DNA of 64,000 nt from Delphinapterus leucas (taxonomy: Eukaryota > Chordata > Mammalia > Artiodactyla > Monodontidae), in assembly GCF_002288925.2 (NCBI RefSeq), contig NW_022098050.1, forward strand, positions 3,871,518 through 3,935,517. Reading direction: 5' to 3'. The position numbers and the translations under genes were made by a program. Position 1 is the first letter of the stretch, and every line of letters begins with the position of its first letter. The notes below the pieces were generated by a model, which was not told the DNA's origin, ran no database searches, and saw only the letters and a program-made list of their open reading frames with translations. Positions 48,791 to 59,799 of the stretch are shown here, piece after piece.

Positions 48791-49126
48791 GGGCTTCTCT
48801 GGTGGCACAGTGGTTAAGAATGTGCCTGTCAAATCAAGGGACATGGGTTCAAGCCCTGGTCCTGGAAGATCCCACATGCTGCGGAGCAACTAAGCCCATG
48901 CACCACAACTACTGAGCCTGCGTGCCACAACGAGCCACAGCTACTGAGCCTGCGTGCCACAACTACTGAAGCCCGCGCGCCTAGAGCCCGCGCTCCGCAA
49001 CAAGAGAAGCCGCCACAATGAGAAGCCCCGCACAACGCGACAAAGCATAGTCCCCGCTCGCCGCAACTACAGAAAGCCCACGTGCAGCAACGAAAACCCA
49101 ACGCAGCCAAAAAAAAAAAAAAAAAA
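48791..49126 (+). mobile_element. CHR-type SINE, long form, with internal duplication
   Basis: GGGCTTCTCTGGTGGCACAG head. GAGCCTGCGTGCCACAAC occurs twice (about 48914 and 48946). A tail of 18. Confidence 0.95.
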
Positions 49127-49795
49127 GCTGTAGGGAAAAATCCTTAACAGTTGTCAATTTTCTTTTAGTAGACATGTTGAGGTATGTTACAATTTTAGAG
49201 TGATTTAAACAAAACACATTCATCAAATTTAAGATGTCATCAGATTGTAAAATCTAACATTATTTTATGCTCCACTAAGAAAGTAAAAACGCTGCCAATT
49301 ATGTAACTGCAAGATACCATTAATTGTTGATAAGATGTCCCATTTCATAAACATTAAAATGTGTCTTAGAATCAATAAAAAGGGCAGTAAAATTAAAGTT
49401 TATATTAGAATTGAAGGAATAAGGCATAATCAAAGAAAACTTTAATAAATCCCCAGAGTAGAAATCATGCAGATTATATTTGTTGACCCCAAATAATGAA
49501 ACTTAACTTAATAACAAGCATAGAAACTAAAATAACTTATATTATATAGAAATTTTTAAAATCTCAAGTAACTTTTGGGCCAAAGAAGATATCAAAGCCA
49601 CAAATAGAGTCTATCTAAAGAAGAATAATTAAAAGAGCTAAAGCAGTAATCAAAGAAAAATCCATACCCTTAAGCAGTTTCATTACTAAATAGGATAGAT
49701 GAAAACAAATGAATTAAATAGTCAATAAGTTTTAAAAAACTGGCAAAACAACAAAGGAAAGCAGAAAGAAGAAACGCATAAGATAAAAAATATAG
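49127..49795 (+). mobile_element. Ancient L1 ORF2 remnant, right part
   Basis: CTTTTGGGCCAAAGAAGATA, then CAAAGCCACAAATAGAGTCT, resemble old L1 ORF2. Heavily decayed. Confidence 0.5.
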
Positions 49796-50028
49796 TAAAA
49801 CCAAATGTAAAATAGATAGCTAGTGGGAAGCAGCCGCATAGCACAGGGAGATCAGCTCGGTGCTTTGTGACTCCCTAGAGGGGTGGGATAGGGAGGGTGG
49901 GAGGGAGATGCAAGAGGGAGGGGATATGGGGATACATGTATACGTATAGCTGATTCACTTTGTTATACAGCAGAAACTAACACAACATTGTAAAGCAATT
50001 ATACTCCAATAAAGATGTTAAAAAAAAA
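49796..50028 (+). mobile_element. L1 3' end, copy A of a head-to-tail pair
   Basis: Starts ACCAAATGTAAAATAGATAG and ends CTCCAATAAAGATGTT plus an A tract. The following L1 starts directly at the end of this tail. Confidence 0.92.
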
Positions 50029-50552
50029 AGATGTGGCACATATATACAATGGACTATTACTTAGCCATAAAAAGAAACGAAATTGAGTTACTTGTAGTGA
50101 GGTGGATGGACCTAAAGACTGTCATACAGAGTGAAGTAAGTCAGAAAGAGAAAAACAAATACTGTATGCTAACACATGTATATGGAATCTAAAGAAAAAT
50201 GGTTCTGAAGAACCTAGGGGCAGGAATAAAGATGCAAGTGTAGAGAATGGACTTGAGGACATGGGGAGGGGGACAGGTAAGCTGGGACGAAGTGAGAGAG
50301 TGGCATGGACATATATACACTACCAAATGTAAAATAGATAGCTAGTGGGAAGCAGCCGCACAGCACACGGAGATCAGCTCTGTGCTTTGTGACCACCTAG
50401 AGAGGTGGGATAGGAAGGATGGGAGGGAGACGCAAGAGGGAGGGGATATGGGGATATCAGTATACATATAGCTGATTCACTTTGCTATAAAGCAGAAACT
50501 AACACACCATTGTAAAGCAATTATACTCCAATGAAGATGTTAAAAAATATAT
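50029..50552 (+). mobile_element. L1 3' end, copy B, longer, beginning in the ORF2 C-terminus
   Basis: Starts GATGTGGCACATATATACAA (ORF2 C-terminal coding text). It then runs through a 3' UTR that includes the same ACCAAATGTAAAATAGATAG start as copy A and ends CAATGAAGATGTTAAAAAA. Confidence 0.92.
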
Positions 50553-51563
50553 ATATAGTAAATTTAAAAAAATGACAGAATTCATAAATCAATTCAAAAG
50601 CAGTTGTTTCTTCAGAAAGGGGACAAAAAGCTAAATGGCCTAAATGAGAAAAAAGGATGACTATGAGAATGAATACAAAAATCTACAAATGAGATTAGGT
50701 TTATTATCATAGAAACAGGGGATCCTGATAGAACTAGAAGAAAATACTTTACACAACTCTGTTGATAAAATGGATAATTTTCCAGGCAGATAAAAAGTAT
50801 TAAAAATGACTAAAGATTAAAAAACCCCAAATGGACTCATAACCAAAGTTGTTGTGTCAGTAAGGCCCATCCAAGAAAACAGAAACTGCCCTAGGTATTT
50901 TAACAGAGAGGTTTTAACATTGGAATTTAATTACACAGGTGGTGGAGGGCTGAAAGAACAAAAAGGCAAAATTGAGGAAGTGCAGAGATAATAGCTGTAA
51001 GAAGCAGCTGCCACTCCATAAGGTTGGGGGAACAAGAAAGGAGAGGTTGGCATTACTCAAACCTAAGAGGTCAGACAAGAGGCCCCAAGAAGTTGCTGCT
51101 CAGACCTTTGTAGAGGGGTCCTGCCAGCTGCTGCTAGCATCCCAGTGCTCAGAGGAGCAGCTCCACAGGGCTGGGATATGGAGCCCACCTTAGGTAGGGT
51201 GATTAGAGAAGACCCTTGAGTCTAGATCGGAAAGACAAGAATGAGCCAGCCAAACACAAAGCCAGGGAGCTGAAGGTGACAGATCTGAGATATGTTTAGG
51301 ATTTTGTGACTAACTGGATGTGAAGGATGAAGAATAGAAGGATGTCCAGGGTAACTTCCAAGTTTCTGGCATATGTAACTAACTGGCTGGATAATGGTGC
51401 CATTTCATGAGAAACGTGATACTTAAGGGAAGCAGGCTTGGCAGCGGTGAAAGTATGGTTTTGGACATGTTGAGTTTGAGATGCCTGGGAGGCACGACTG
51501 TGGAGAAATGGGGTGAATATATGGGTCAGAGGCTAAGAAGAGGGGTCTCGGCTAGAGACACAT
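50553..51563. other. Non-coding; old unassigned repeats
   Basis: 50880-51190 resembles the sequence at 14740-15010. 51240-51560 resembles an ancient mammalian repeat (TTTTGGACATGTTGAGTTTG) that continues after the SINE at 51870. No gene. Confidence 0.4.
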
Positions 51564-51861
51564 CTTTTTTCAATTTATTTATTTTATTTATTTATTTCTG
51601 GCTGAGTTGGGTCTTCGTTGCTGCATGCAAGCTTTCTCTAGTTGTGGCGAGCGGGGGCTACCCTTCATTGTGGTGCGCGGGCCTCTCACTGCGGTGGCCT
51701 CTCTCTTTGAGGAGCACGGGCTCTAGAGCACAGGCTCAGTAGCTGTGGCGCACATGCTCAGTTGCTCCGCGGCATGTGGGATCCTCCCCGACCAGGGCTC
51801 GAACCCGTGTCCCCTGCACTGGCAGGCGGATTCTTAACCACTGCGCCACCAGGGAAGCCCC
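51564..51861 (-). mobile_element. CHR-type SINE, long form, with target duplication
   Basis: Minus strand. Duplication GAGACACAT at 51555-51563 and 51862-51870. Confidence 0.96.
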
Positions 51862-52320
51862 GAGACACATATTTTTGAGTCAACCACATATGGACGACAT
51901 TTGACACCATGGCAATGCCCAGGGCAAAAGAACAAGGGGAGAAGAGAACAGGATCTAAGAGGGAGTCCTTATGAACTCCAACATTTAAAGACTGGGTAGA
52001 GAAGGATAAACTAGCAATGGAGACTAAGCAAGAGAGAAAAGAGGAAAACATAGAAGCTGAGGAAAGAGCACAGTCCAATGAGGATGTGGTCGGCAGTGTC
52101 AAGCGCTGACAACATCAAGTAGCAGGAGAACTGAAAACTTGCTTTGCACCATATAGACAGTGACTAGTAGCACCAGCAAAAGCAATTTCTGTGGAGTGAT
52201 GGCTCTGGAAGCCAGAGTGGAGTGGGTTGAGGAGTGAAAAGGCGGTGACAGAGATGCTTAGGCAACTCTGGGGAAGGTAGCCCGTGAAGGGAACAAGAAA
52301 GATGGTGTGGCTGTTGGTGC
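51862..52320. repeat. Ancient unassigned repeat, continuation
   Basis: CATGGCAATGCCCAGGGCAA and AACTCCAACATTTAAAGACT continue the element seen at 51240-51560. Confidence 0.45.
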
Positions 52321-52494
52321 TGGATTTTTTATAATCAAAACCTTTTTGATCCATTGCACTCTTATGAAAACTAGAATTTGGGGCAGCACTTAAAAAACAC
52401 TGTGATTCAACGCTGATATCTGACCACCAATGCAGTGTCTCTGCTTGAAGTATAATATGTATCTTGAAATTAACATGTTTAAAACTGGATTCTT

Positions 52495-52695
52495 TTTTTC
52501 TGCGGTATGCGGGCCTCTCACTGTTGTGGCCTCTCCCGTTGCGGAGCACAGGCTCCGGACGCGCAGGCTCAGCGGCCATGGCTCACGGGCCCAGCCGCTC
52601 CGCAGCACGTGGCATCTTCCCGGACCGGGGCACGAACCCGCGTCCCCTACATCGGCAGGCGGACTCTCAACCACTGCGCCACCAGGGAAGCCCCT
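52495..52695 (-). mobile_element. CHR-type SINE, short form, with target duplication
   Basis: Minus strand. Duplication AAAACTGGATTCTT (52481-52494) and AAAATTGGATTCTT (52696-52709). The A tail is shorter than in the other short-form copies. Confidence 0.97.
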
Positions 52696-52839
52696 AAAAT
52701 TGGATTCTTGATCCTCTCATTCAAACATGCTCTGCCAGGACTCTTTCCCATTTCAGTGTTAGCTCTTTTTGGTTGCTTGGATCAAAAACTTGTCTTCCTT
52801 GATTATCTTTTTTTCTGACACCTAAATGCAATCCATCAG

Positions 52840-53345
52840 CAGATTTTACTGGCTCAACTTTTTAAATATACCTAGAACACAACCACATCTCACCACTGCC
52901 ATCTTTGTCTAAGCCACTTTCATCTCTCTCCTGGATGATTTCAGTGGTCTTCTAACTGCCCATCTAGCTTCCACCCTTGCTCCTCTGGAGACTATTCTCA
53001 ACCCAGAGAATAATACAGGGTTCTTTTCATATGTAAATCAAAGCACGTCGTGCTTTTGCTCAAAACACTCCAATGACACCTCTTCCTCCACTAAGAGCTA
53101 AAGTCTTTAAAACAGCTTACAAATCCCTCTGTGATCTGATCCCATTGCCTTTCGGATCTCATCACCTAACACTCTGCCCTTTACTCTACCTGCTACTGCT
53201 ACACTGGCCTCTGTCATTCCGTGAATATTTCAAGCAGGCCTCTGCCTCAAGGCCTTTGCACTGGCTGTTTCCCCGTTTGCCCTGCTTTCCCCCCAGCTAT
53301 CTGCATGGCTAACTTCCTCTCCTCCTTTCATTTATGATTTCTCTT
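52840..53345 (+). mobile_element. L2 LINE 3' region
   Basis: CAAGGCCTTTGCACTGGCTG, then GCTATCTGCATGGCTAACTT, and upstream CAGCTTACAAATCCCTCTGT agree with L2. Confidence 0.75.
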
Positions 53346-53476
53346 TAAATTATTTGTTCTTCAAATACTACCTTTCCTGGCTAAATAAGTTTGAGAGATT
53401 TAAACCATGAATGTTGTAAATGTTCACGTTATGTATGATGAGGAATTTGTGAACTGTTTTAAGAATGTGTGCTGAG

Positions 53477-53779
53477 GGCTTCCGTGGTGGCACAGTGGTT
53501 AGGAATCCGCCTGCCAATGCAGGGGACACGGGTTCGAGCCCTGGCCCAGTAAGATCCCACACGCCGCGGAGCAACTAAGCCCACGCACCACAACTACTGA
53601 AGCCCACGTCCCTAGAGCCCATGCTCTGCAACAAGAGAAGCCACGACAATGAGAAGTCCGCGTACTGCAAAGAAGAGTAGCCCCCGCTTGCCACAACTAG
53701 AGAGAGCACATGCACAGCAACGAAGACCCAATGCAGCCAAAAATAAAAACAAATAAATAACTTTCAAAAAAGCAAAAAA
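53477..53779 (+). mobile_element. CHR-type SINE, long form, perfect 16-bp target duplication
   Basis: Flanked by AAGAATGTGTGCTGAG at 53461-53476 and 53780-53795 without mismatch. Confidence 0.98.
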
Positions 53780-53818
53780 AAGAATGTGTGCTGAGAGAAA
53801 GCATAGTGACAGAACTGA

Positions 53819-53937
53819 CAAGAAAGGAAAGAAGGAAGGAATGAAGGAAGGAAGGAAAGAAAAGAAAAGAGAGAAGGAAAGAAAAAGAAAGAGGGGAGGG
53901 AGGGGGGAGGGAGGGGGGGAGAAAAGAAAGAAAAAGA
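53819..53937. repeat. GA-rich homopurine tract
   Basis: GAAG/GGAA/AAAG repeats followed by GGGAGGGAGGGG-type sequence. Almost free of pyrimidines over about 110 bp. Confidence 0.92.
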
Positions 53938-54119
53938 CATCATGTATCCCCAAAACTTGCAAGCGGAAGAGGTCCAAGGCCCCAAACAATGCTTCACATT
54001 ACAAAAGATAGATGAGCTACAAGAAAATACAGGCGTTTCTTGTCATTCACAATTCTCATATACAGCCTCATGATATAGACTAATACAATATACAGTGAAA
54101 ATATATCATAGCCAGGTGA

Positions 54120-54275
54120 CATATTAACAGCCTACCATATGCTTGATATTCTATAAGGTGCATACTTCATCTTTAATGCTTCCATTAACTCTGCAAGGTG
54201 AGGAAACTGAGGCTTACAGAGGGTATGTGTCTCCTCTGAGCCCACAGGCTAGGAAGTGGCAGAGGAGTGACTTAC
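54120..54275 (+). mobile_element. MIR SINE fragment
   Basis: TGAGGAAACTGAGGCTTACA and CCCACAGGCTAGGAAGTGGC are MIR core text. Confidence 0.75.
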
Positions 54276-55360
54276 ACCTGGGGGTTGTGGGGTGGGAGAT
54301 GGAGATGGGTCTGACTCCAGAAGCTTTGCTCTTTCCGTTACACTATGTGATCTGACACCTCCACCCTCTCAAGTAGATAGAATGTTTGTTAGAGAAAACT
54401 TATTTCTACCTAATTTTGGTACTGAAACACAAATTTACTTGGATGTTTCTATGGCCTTAATAAGAACGCAGTCATCATTTTGGAATTAATCACTTACTTT
54501 GCAATGTGTGGTGGGTTTAATTTTTTCTGTGGCTGACTTATTGATATTATACCATCATATACAATATCTTGTAGGTGAATTTGGCCTCCTTGCACACCTC
54601 ATCGTTTGGAATGGATCATAGAAGGATTCCAAAATAGTTCGAGACTTGGGAGTACATCATACTCCTGTTGTGGGGAGAGAAAGAGGAGGGGGGTAGGAGC
54701 AGGGAGGGAGGGGAGGGGAGGGGAGAGGAGACTGTTTCTGTCTGGAAGGTAGGTTAAGAATTGTGTTCTAGAAGGAAGGCAAATTAATACCTTATGCTTG
54801 AATAAATAAAAAATAGAATTTTGAGTAAACATGACATTAGATAGTAATAACCCAAGCACTCTATTTTCCAGCTTTGGAGGAATTACACAAATGGTACAAA
54901 GAAATGCAAAGTACTTGAACCAACTGGTTGAATGCACAGAGGTCTGGTCCCTAGAATAGGTCAAGAGTGACATTTATAAAAGCAGCTGAAATGGTCATTC
55001 TTAGCGGCATCAGTTTGCTTCAATCTGGAGCTAACGAAGCTGAACATGGTGTCTGAAACTAAATGAAAAAACAGGAGGGAATGAACAAACCCTAAACCCA
55101 CATTAGAATTTCTTAATTTAATACTTCATAGATTCCTAAGAATCTTCAATTTGTAATATTCTGGATTCTGAATCCAAAGCCCCAGTGATTTAGATAATAT
55201 GCTAGTGAAGGAGACTAAATGAGAGAGAGAAGTTTTCATACACAGCAACGTTGTTCATTTTTTCTCTTATAGACTTTTTGTTAAGTAAATAAAGATTGTT
55301 CTTTCTAAAACCAAAATCTAATTACTATGTGAATCACCTCAGCATTTCCACTTATAGTTT
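54276..55360. other. No gene recognised; one purine-rich tract
   Basis: 54670-54732 is a G/A-rich tract (GGGAGGGAGGGGAGGGG). The rest is ordinary AT-rich DNA. Confidence 0.45.
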
Positions 55361-55719
55361 GTTTTTTTTAAATTTATTTTATTTATTTATTTATTTTTGG
55401 CTGCGTTGGGTCTTCATTGCTGTGTGTGGGCGTTCTCTAGTTGCTGTGCGCGGGCTTCTCATTGCGGTGGCTTCTCTTGTTGCGGAGCATGGGCTCTAGG
55501 CGCACGGGCTTCAGTAGACATGGCGCACGGGCTTCAGTAGCCATGGCACATGGGCTCAGTAGTTGTGGCTCGCAGGCTCTAGAGTGCAGGCTCAGTAGTT
55601 GTGGTGCACGGGCTTAGTTGCTCTGCGGCATGTGGGATCTTCCCCCACCAGGGATGGAACCTGTGTGCCCTGCATTTGGCAGGCGGATTCTTAACCACTG
55701 CGCCACCAGGGAAGTCTCT
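55361..55719 (-). mobile_element. CHR-type SINE, long form
   Basis: Minus strand, about 355 bp, one of the longest copies. It has extra units of the CAGTAG-containing section. Duplication CACTTATAGTTT / CATCTATAGTTT. Confidence 0.95.
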
Positions 55720-56064
55720 CATCTATAGTTTAAATCAGGATTGTAATGATATTTGAGCCCCTCCAATAGAAACCAAGTAAGTCGTTTCTAAAGATACTGT
55801 GTAGCCCCAAATAAACATTTTTGATAAATATTGCTGACTGAACGCTGTGCCACAAACACTTTCTACTTCCAGCCAAGCAATCACCCATTTGGCACAAAAT
55901 GAAATTACACGAGACGTTCTGTGTCTTAAAGATGGAAAACGTTTCCCTGTCTAATATTCTTCCAGGAACAAAACGACAATTATAACCATGATAATTATGA
56001 CAAAGTTGCTTATTAATGGTGTACACATGAATTTGTTTCCAAATTTCTACTAATTGTAAAACAA

Positions 56065-56450
56065 AGAGAAATATCGTATGATATCGCTTATATGCAGAAT
56101 CTAAAAAGAAATGATACAAATGAACGTATTTACAAGACAGAAACGGTCTCACAGACTTAGAGAATGATCTTATGGTTACGGTGGATGGGGGGGAGGGTGG
56201 GGGGAAGGGATAGTTAGGGAGCTTGGGATTGACATGTACACACTGCTATATTTAAAAAGGATAACCAACAAGGACCTACTGTATTTTACAGGGAACTCTG
56301 CTCAATGTTATGTGGCAGCCTGGATGGGAGGGGAGTCTGGGGGAGAATGGATACATGTATACGTATGGCTGAGTCGCTATGCTGTGCACTTGAAACTATC
56401 AAAACATTGTTAATCGGCTATACTCCAATATAACATAAAAAGTCAAAAAA
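56065..56450 (+). mobile_element. L1 3' UTR fragment
   Basis: GAGAAATATCGTATGATATC, CAACAAGGACCTACTGTATT and the end GGCTATACTCCAATATAACA. Confidence 0.88.
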
Positions 56451-56749
56451 ATAATAAAGAGGCTTTTTAAAAATAAGATTGGGACAAAATGCTAACCACA
56501 ACATATTCAGACATGCCAGAACCTGAAAGCTTAAGGTTGGAGGCCAGCAGACTCACTACTGCCATATTCCCAGGTTTTAGCATCTTCCTATCTTCTCCCA
56601 ACTAAATCTTCATGAGGGTGTTTCCCATAATGACGATTACATTGAGATTAAATACCACCCCCTACAATTTTAACTTGGAATATTCTGATGCGATTTCTGC
56701 ATTTTTGTATCATGTGACAGTGGCTCCTCCGTGGCAGATGACAAAAATG

Positions 56750-57189
56750 CCCTTCTTCCCGATTCCATAAAAGAAAAACTGGCCATTAACTTGGGACTCT
56801 AGCAAGGCATTTAGCAAGGCCTCTCATAATATTCTGTGGTCAAGAAGAAAAATATAGGCTAGATGATTATACAGTTAACATGATTCATAGCTGGCTGAAA
56901 CAACATACGCCAAAAGGTGCTAATTAATTAATAAAAGATGCTAATTAATGGGCTGATATCAAGCTGAAGAAGCTTTCCAAATGTTCCAAAGTACTTTGCC
57001 CTTTGACCAGCCAGTGCTGCCTGTAAATTATCAATAACTTGGATGAATATGTAGGATAGTTATCAAATGCATGGGTAAGACTCAAATACATTAGAGCACC
57101 GAGTTAGGACCTAAAATATTGAAACAGGCTGAAGTAATGGGCTAAATCTAATGAGATAAAGTTTAAGTAAGATAAATTAAAAGTTCTGT
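56750..57189 (+). mobile_element. L3/CR1-type ancient LINE, left part
   Basis: GCAAGGCATTTAGCAAGGCC, GGCTAGATGATTATACAGTT, ATTCATAGCTGGCTGAAAC and AATGAGATAAAGTTTAAGTA match L3/CR1-like text in order. Split by the L1 at 57190. Confidence 0.65.
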
Positions 57190-58563
57190 ACTTTGGTCCA
57201 AAAAGATCTGCCCTGCTCAAGAAATGGGATACAGAGAACTGGACAACTACATGTAAAAGAATGAAATTAGAACATTCTCTAACACCATATACAAAAACTC
57301 AAAAGGGGTTAAAGACCTAAAAGTAAGACCAGATACTACAAAACTCCTAGAGGAAAACATAGGCAGAACACTCTGACATAAATTGCAGCAATATCTTTTT
57401 GGATCCGTCTCCTAGAGTAATGGAAATAAAAACAAAAATAAACAAATGGGACCTAATTAAACTTAAAAGCTTTTGCACAGCAAAGGAAACGCTAAACAAA
57501 GCGAAAAGACAACCTATATGATGGGAGATAATATTTGCAAACAATGTGACCGACAAGGGATTAATTTCCAAAATATACAAGCAACTCATATAGCTCAATA
57601 TCAAAAAAACAAACAACCCAATCAAAAAATGGGCAGAAGATCTAAACAGACATTTCTCCAAAGAAGACATACAGATGGCTAACAGGCACATGAAAAAATG
57701 CTCAACATCGCTAATTATTAGAGAAATGCAAATCAAAACTACAATGAGGTATCAGCTCACACTGGTCAGAATGGCCATCAACAAAAAGTCTACAAATAAT
57801 AAATGCTGGAGAGGATGTGGAAAACAGAAACCCTCCTACACTGTTGGTGGGAATGTAAACTGGTACAGCCACTATGGAGAACAGTATGGAGGTTCCTTAA
57901 AAAACTAAAAATAGAATTACCATATGATCCAGCAATCCCACTCCTGGGCATAAAAGCAGAGGAAACCATAATTTGAAAAGATACATGCACCCCAATGTTC
58001 ATTGCAGCTCTATTGACAATAGCCAAGTCATGGAAGCAACCTAAACATCCGTTGGCAGATGAATGGTAAAGACGATGTGGTACATATATACGATGGAATA
58101 TTACTCAGCCATTAAAAAGAATGAAATAATGCCATTTGCAGCAACATGGATGGACCCAGAGATTATCATACTAAGTGAAGTTAGCCAGAGAAAGACAAAT
58201 ATCTTATGATATCGCTTATATGTGGAATCTGAAAAACAAATGATACAAATGAACTTATTTACAAAACAGAAATAGACCCACAGACATAGAAAACAAATTT
58301 ATGGTTACCAAAGGGGAAAGGGGGGAGGAGGGATAAATTAGAAGTTTGGAGTTAACAGATACACACTACTATATATAAAACAGATAACCAACAAGGACCT
58401 ACTGTATAGCACAGGGAACTCTGCTCAATATTTTGTAATAACCTATAAGGGAAAAGAACCTGAAAAGGAACATATATACACGTATAACTGAATCACTTTG
58501 CTGTACACCTGAAACTAACACAACATTGTAAATCAACTATACTGCAATTTAAAAAAAAAAAAA
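57190..58563 (+). mobile_element. L1, 5' truncated, about 1.37 kb: ORF2 C-terminal third and 3' UTR
   Basis: Broken frames preserve ORF2 order: a [15 protein letters not shown] segment (about 57330), [20 protein letters not shown] (57681-57740), NKCWRGCG at about 57800, then a frameshift. The 3' UTR runs to TATACTGCAATTTAAAAAAA. Frameshifts and stops make it dead. The longest young-type L1 piece in the window. Confidence 0.93.
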
Positions 58564-59265
58564 GAACGAGATACATAGAATTTTGTTAACCAGCTGCATA
58601 TGGATGTAGCAGTTAAAAGAAGTCCATTTAAATAGTAGGCAGCATTGTAAGAAATAGATATTTATTGGGTAGTAGAAGGAACACTGGTTCCGGCATCAGC
58701 AAACTAGGTCAAATCCCAGTTCTGCTACTTTGGCTACTTAAACTCTGTGATCCTTACTTCCTTCTCAGGGTTGTTGTGAAGTTAAAATGTGTTAACATGT
58801 TTAAGTTCCAAGCACTTGTGTGCAATCAATATGATCTAGAAAAGTTACCATTTACAGTAAAATAGGTGGCCACGCCACTCCATTCTGTCCTAGAAAAAAT
58901 GGTGCTTGAATGAATTCCAGGTGCCACACTTACAAGCGAAGTGGAGCTACTTCCGGAGACAGTGAGCAGGATGGATGAGCAACTCCAGAGAGACCACGAA
59001 AAACTGCTGCAGGAACTTGGAATAGCTGGCTTGAAAAATAGTGGATTGGAGACCCTATCTATTGGTATCTGACGGTGTGCTGCATGGCCTCCCAGAGGGC
59101 TCCAAGATGGGAGAACTAACCTAGAAGATGGAAATTACAAGAATGTGGGCCAGGGTGACCACTTGGTGGGGATGTTGTGAGCAATTTCAGCACAAGTGGA
59201 TGGCTGGACTACATGGCCTTTAACAAGACAGTCTGATTGTCATATTTCTATGACACTTAGCATGA
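58564..59265 (+). mobile_element. L3/CR1-type ancient LINE, right part, with a MIR-like insertion
   Basis: The 3' text GTGGATGGCTGGACTACATG, GCCTTTAACAAG and ATTTCTATGACAC is typical of L3/CR1 3' ends. 58640-58860 (CCCAGTTCTGCTACTTTGGC, GGTTGTTGTGAAGTTAAAAT) is MIR-like and inserted into it. Confidence 0.6.
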
Positions 59266-59799
59266 AGTGGTTCCTTCTAATTTCTACCTCAAAGTAATCC
59301 AGAGTCTCCACTATCTTGAGTTGGGCTGGTTTCTAGCTTTTCAAGGATACCACCCTCCCACCAGCTCTTATTTCTAAATCTCTTATTTCTCCAATGTGCC
59401 TTCTTTGACCAGTTTACTGTTGTTCTGTATTTTGTTTAGGAATTTCTGGTTACTTTAAATGCCATCTTTCCCGGAACTATCCAAAGGACACAGAAGGGGT
59501 CATTTGTGAACGCTTTTTGGGAGACGGACCAGCAAAACGTGATGTTATGGTTGCTGAAGTAAGAAGGTAAATGTGGGAATTAATCTGAACTAAGCTCCAG
59601 AGTTGGAGCTGTGGACCAAGAAGTGGGGTGGGTGCCAGACACCAGACAAAGCTTTTACTGAGAATTTAGCGTATTGGAGAGGAAGCAGGGACCAGAGGCC
59701 TGGAGCCTGCTGGCCTGCAAAAAGTACTCAAAAGTTGTTTGCTCACCAGACGACTTCTGTTTTCCAGAGGCAAAATGAGGCCTGGGCAGGTTGCTCAGC
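59266..59799. other. Non-coding; possible lncRNA exon
   Basis: A pyrimidine-rich tract ending TTTTGTTTAG at 59439 and GAAG/GTAAAT at 59567 would bound an exon-like unit of about 128 bp just upstream of the CpG block. No transcript evidence. Confidence 0.3.

Noticed and set aside
52507..52818. Gly/Ala/Arg-rich frames of 60-110 codons at 15.4, 25.1, 35.3, 40.7 and 52.5 kb
   Set aside because: All are translations of CHR SINEs on either strand; the same peptides recur at each copy.
57675..57908. Small frames with a CWRGCG motif at 46.1 and 57.7 kb as possible zinc-finger genes
   Set aside because: This is the C-terminal Cys-rich segment of L1 ORF2. Neighbouring text in other frames and the L1 3' UTR confirm dead retrotransposons.
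58970..59085. Short frame after ATGGATGAGCAACTCC resembling a gene fragment or processed pseudogene
   Set aside because: It ends after about 33 codons and sits in L3/CR1-like LINE text; no protein family recognised.
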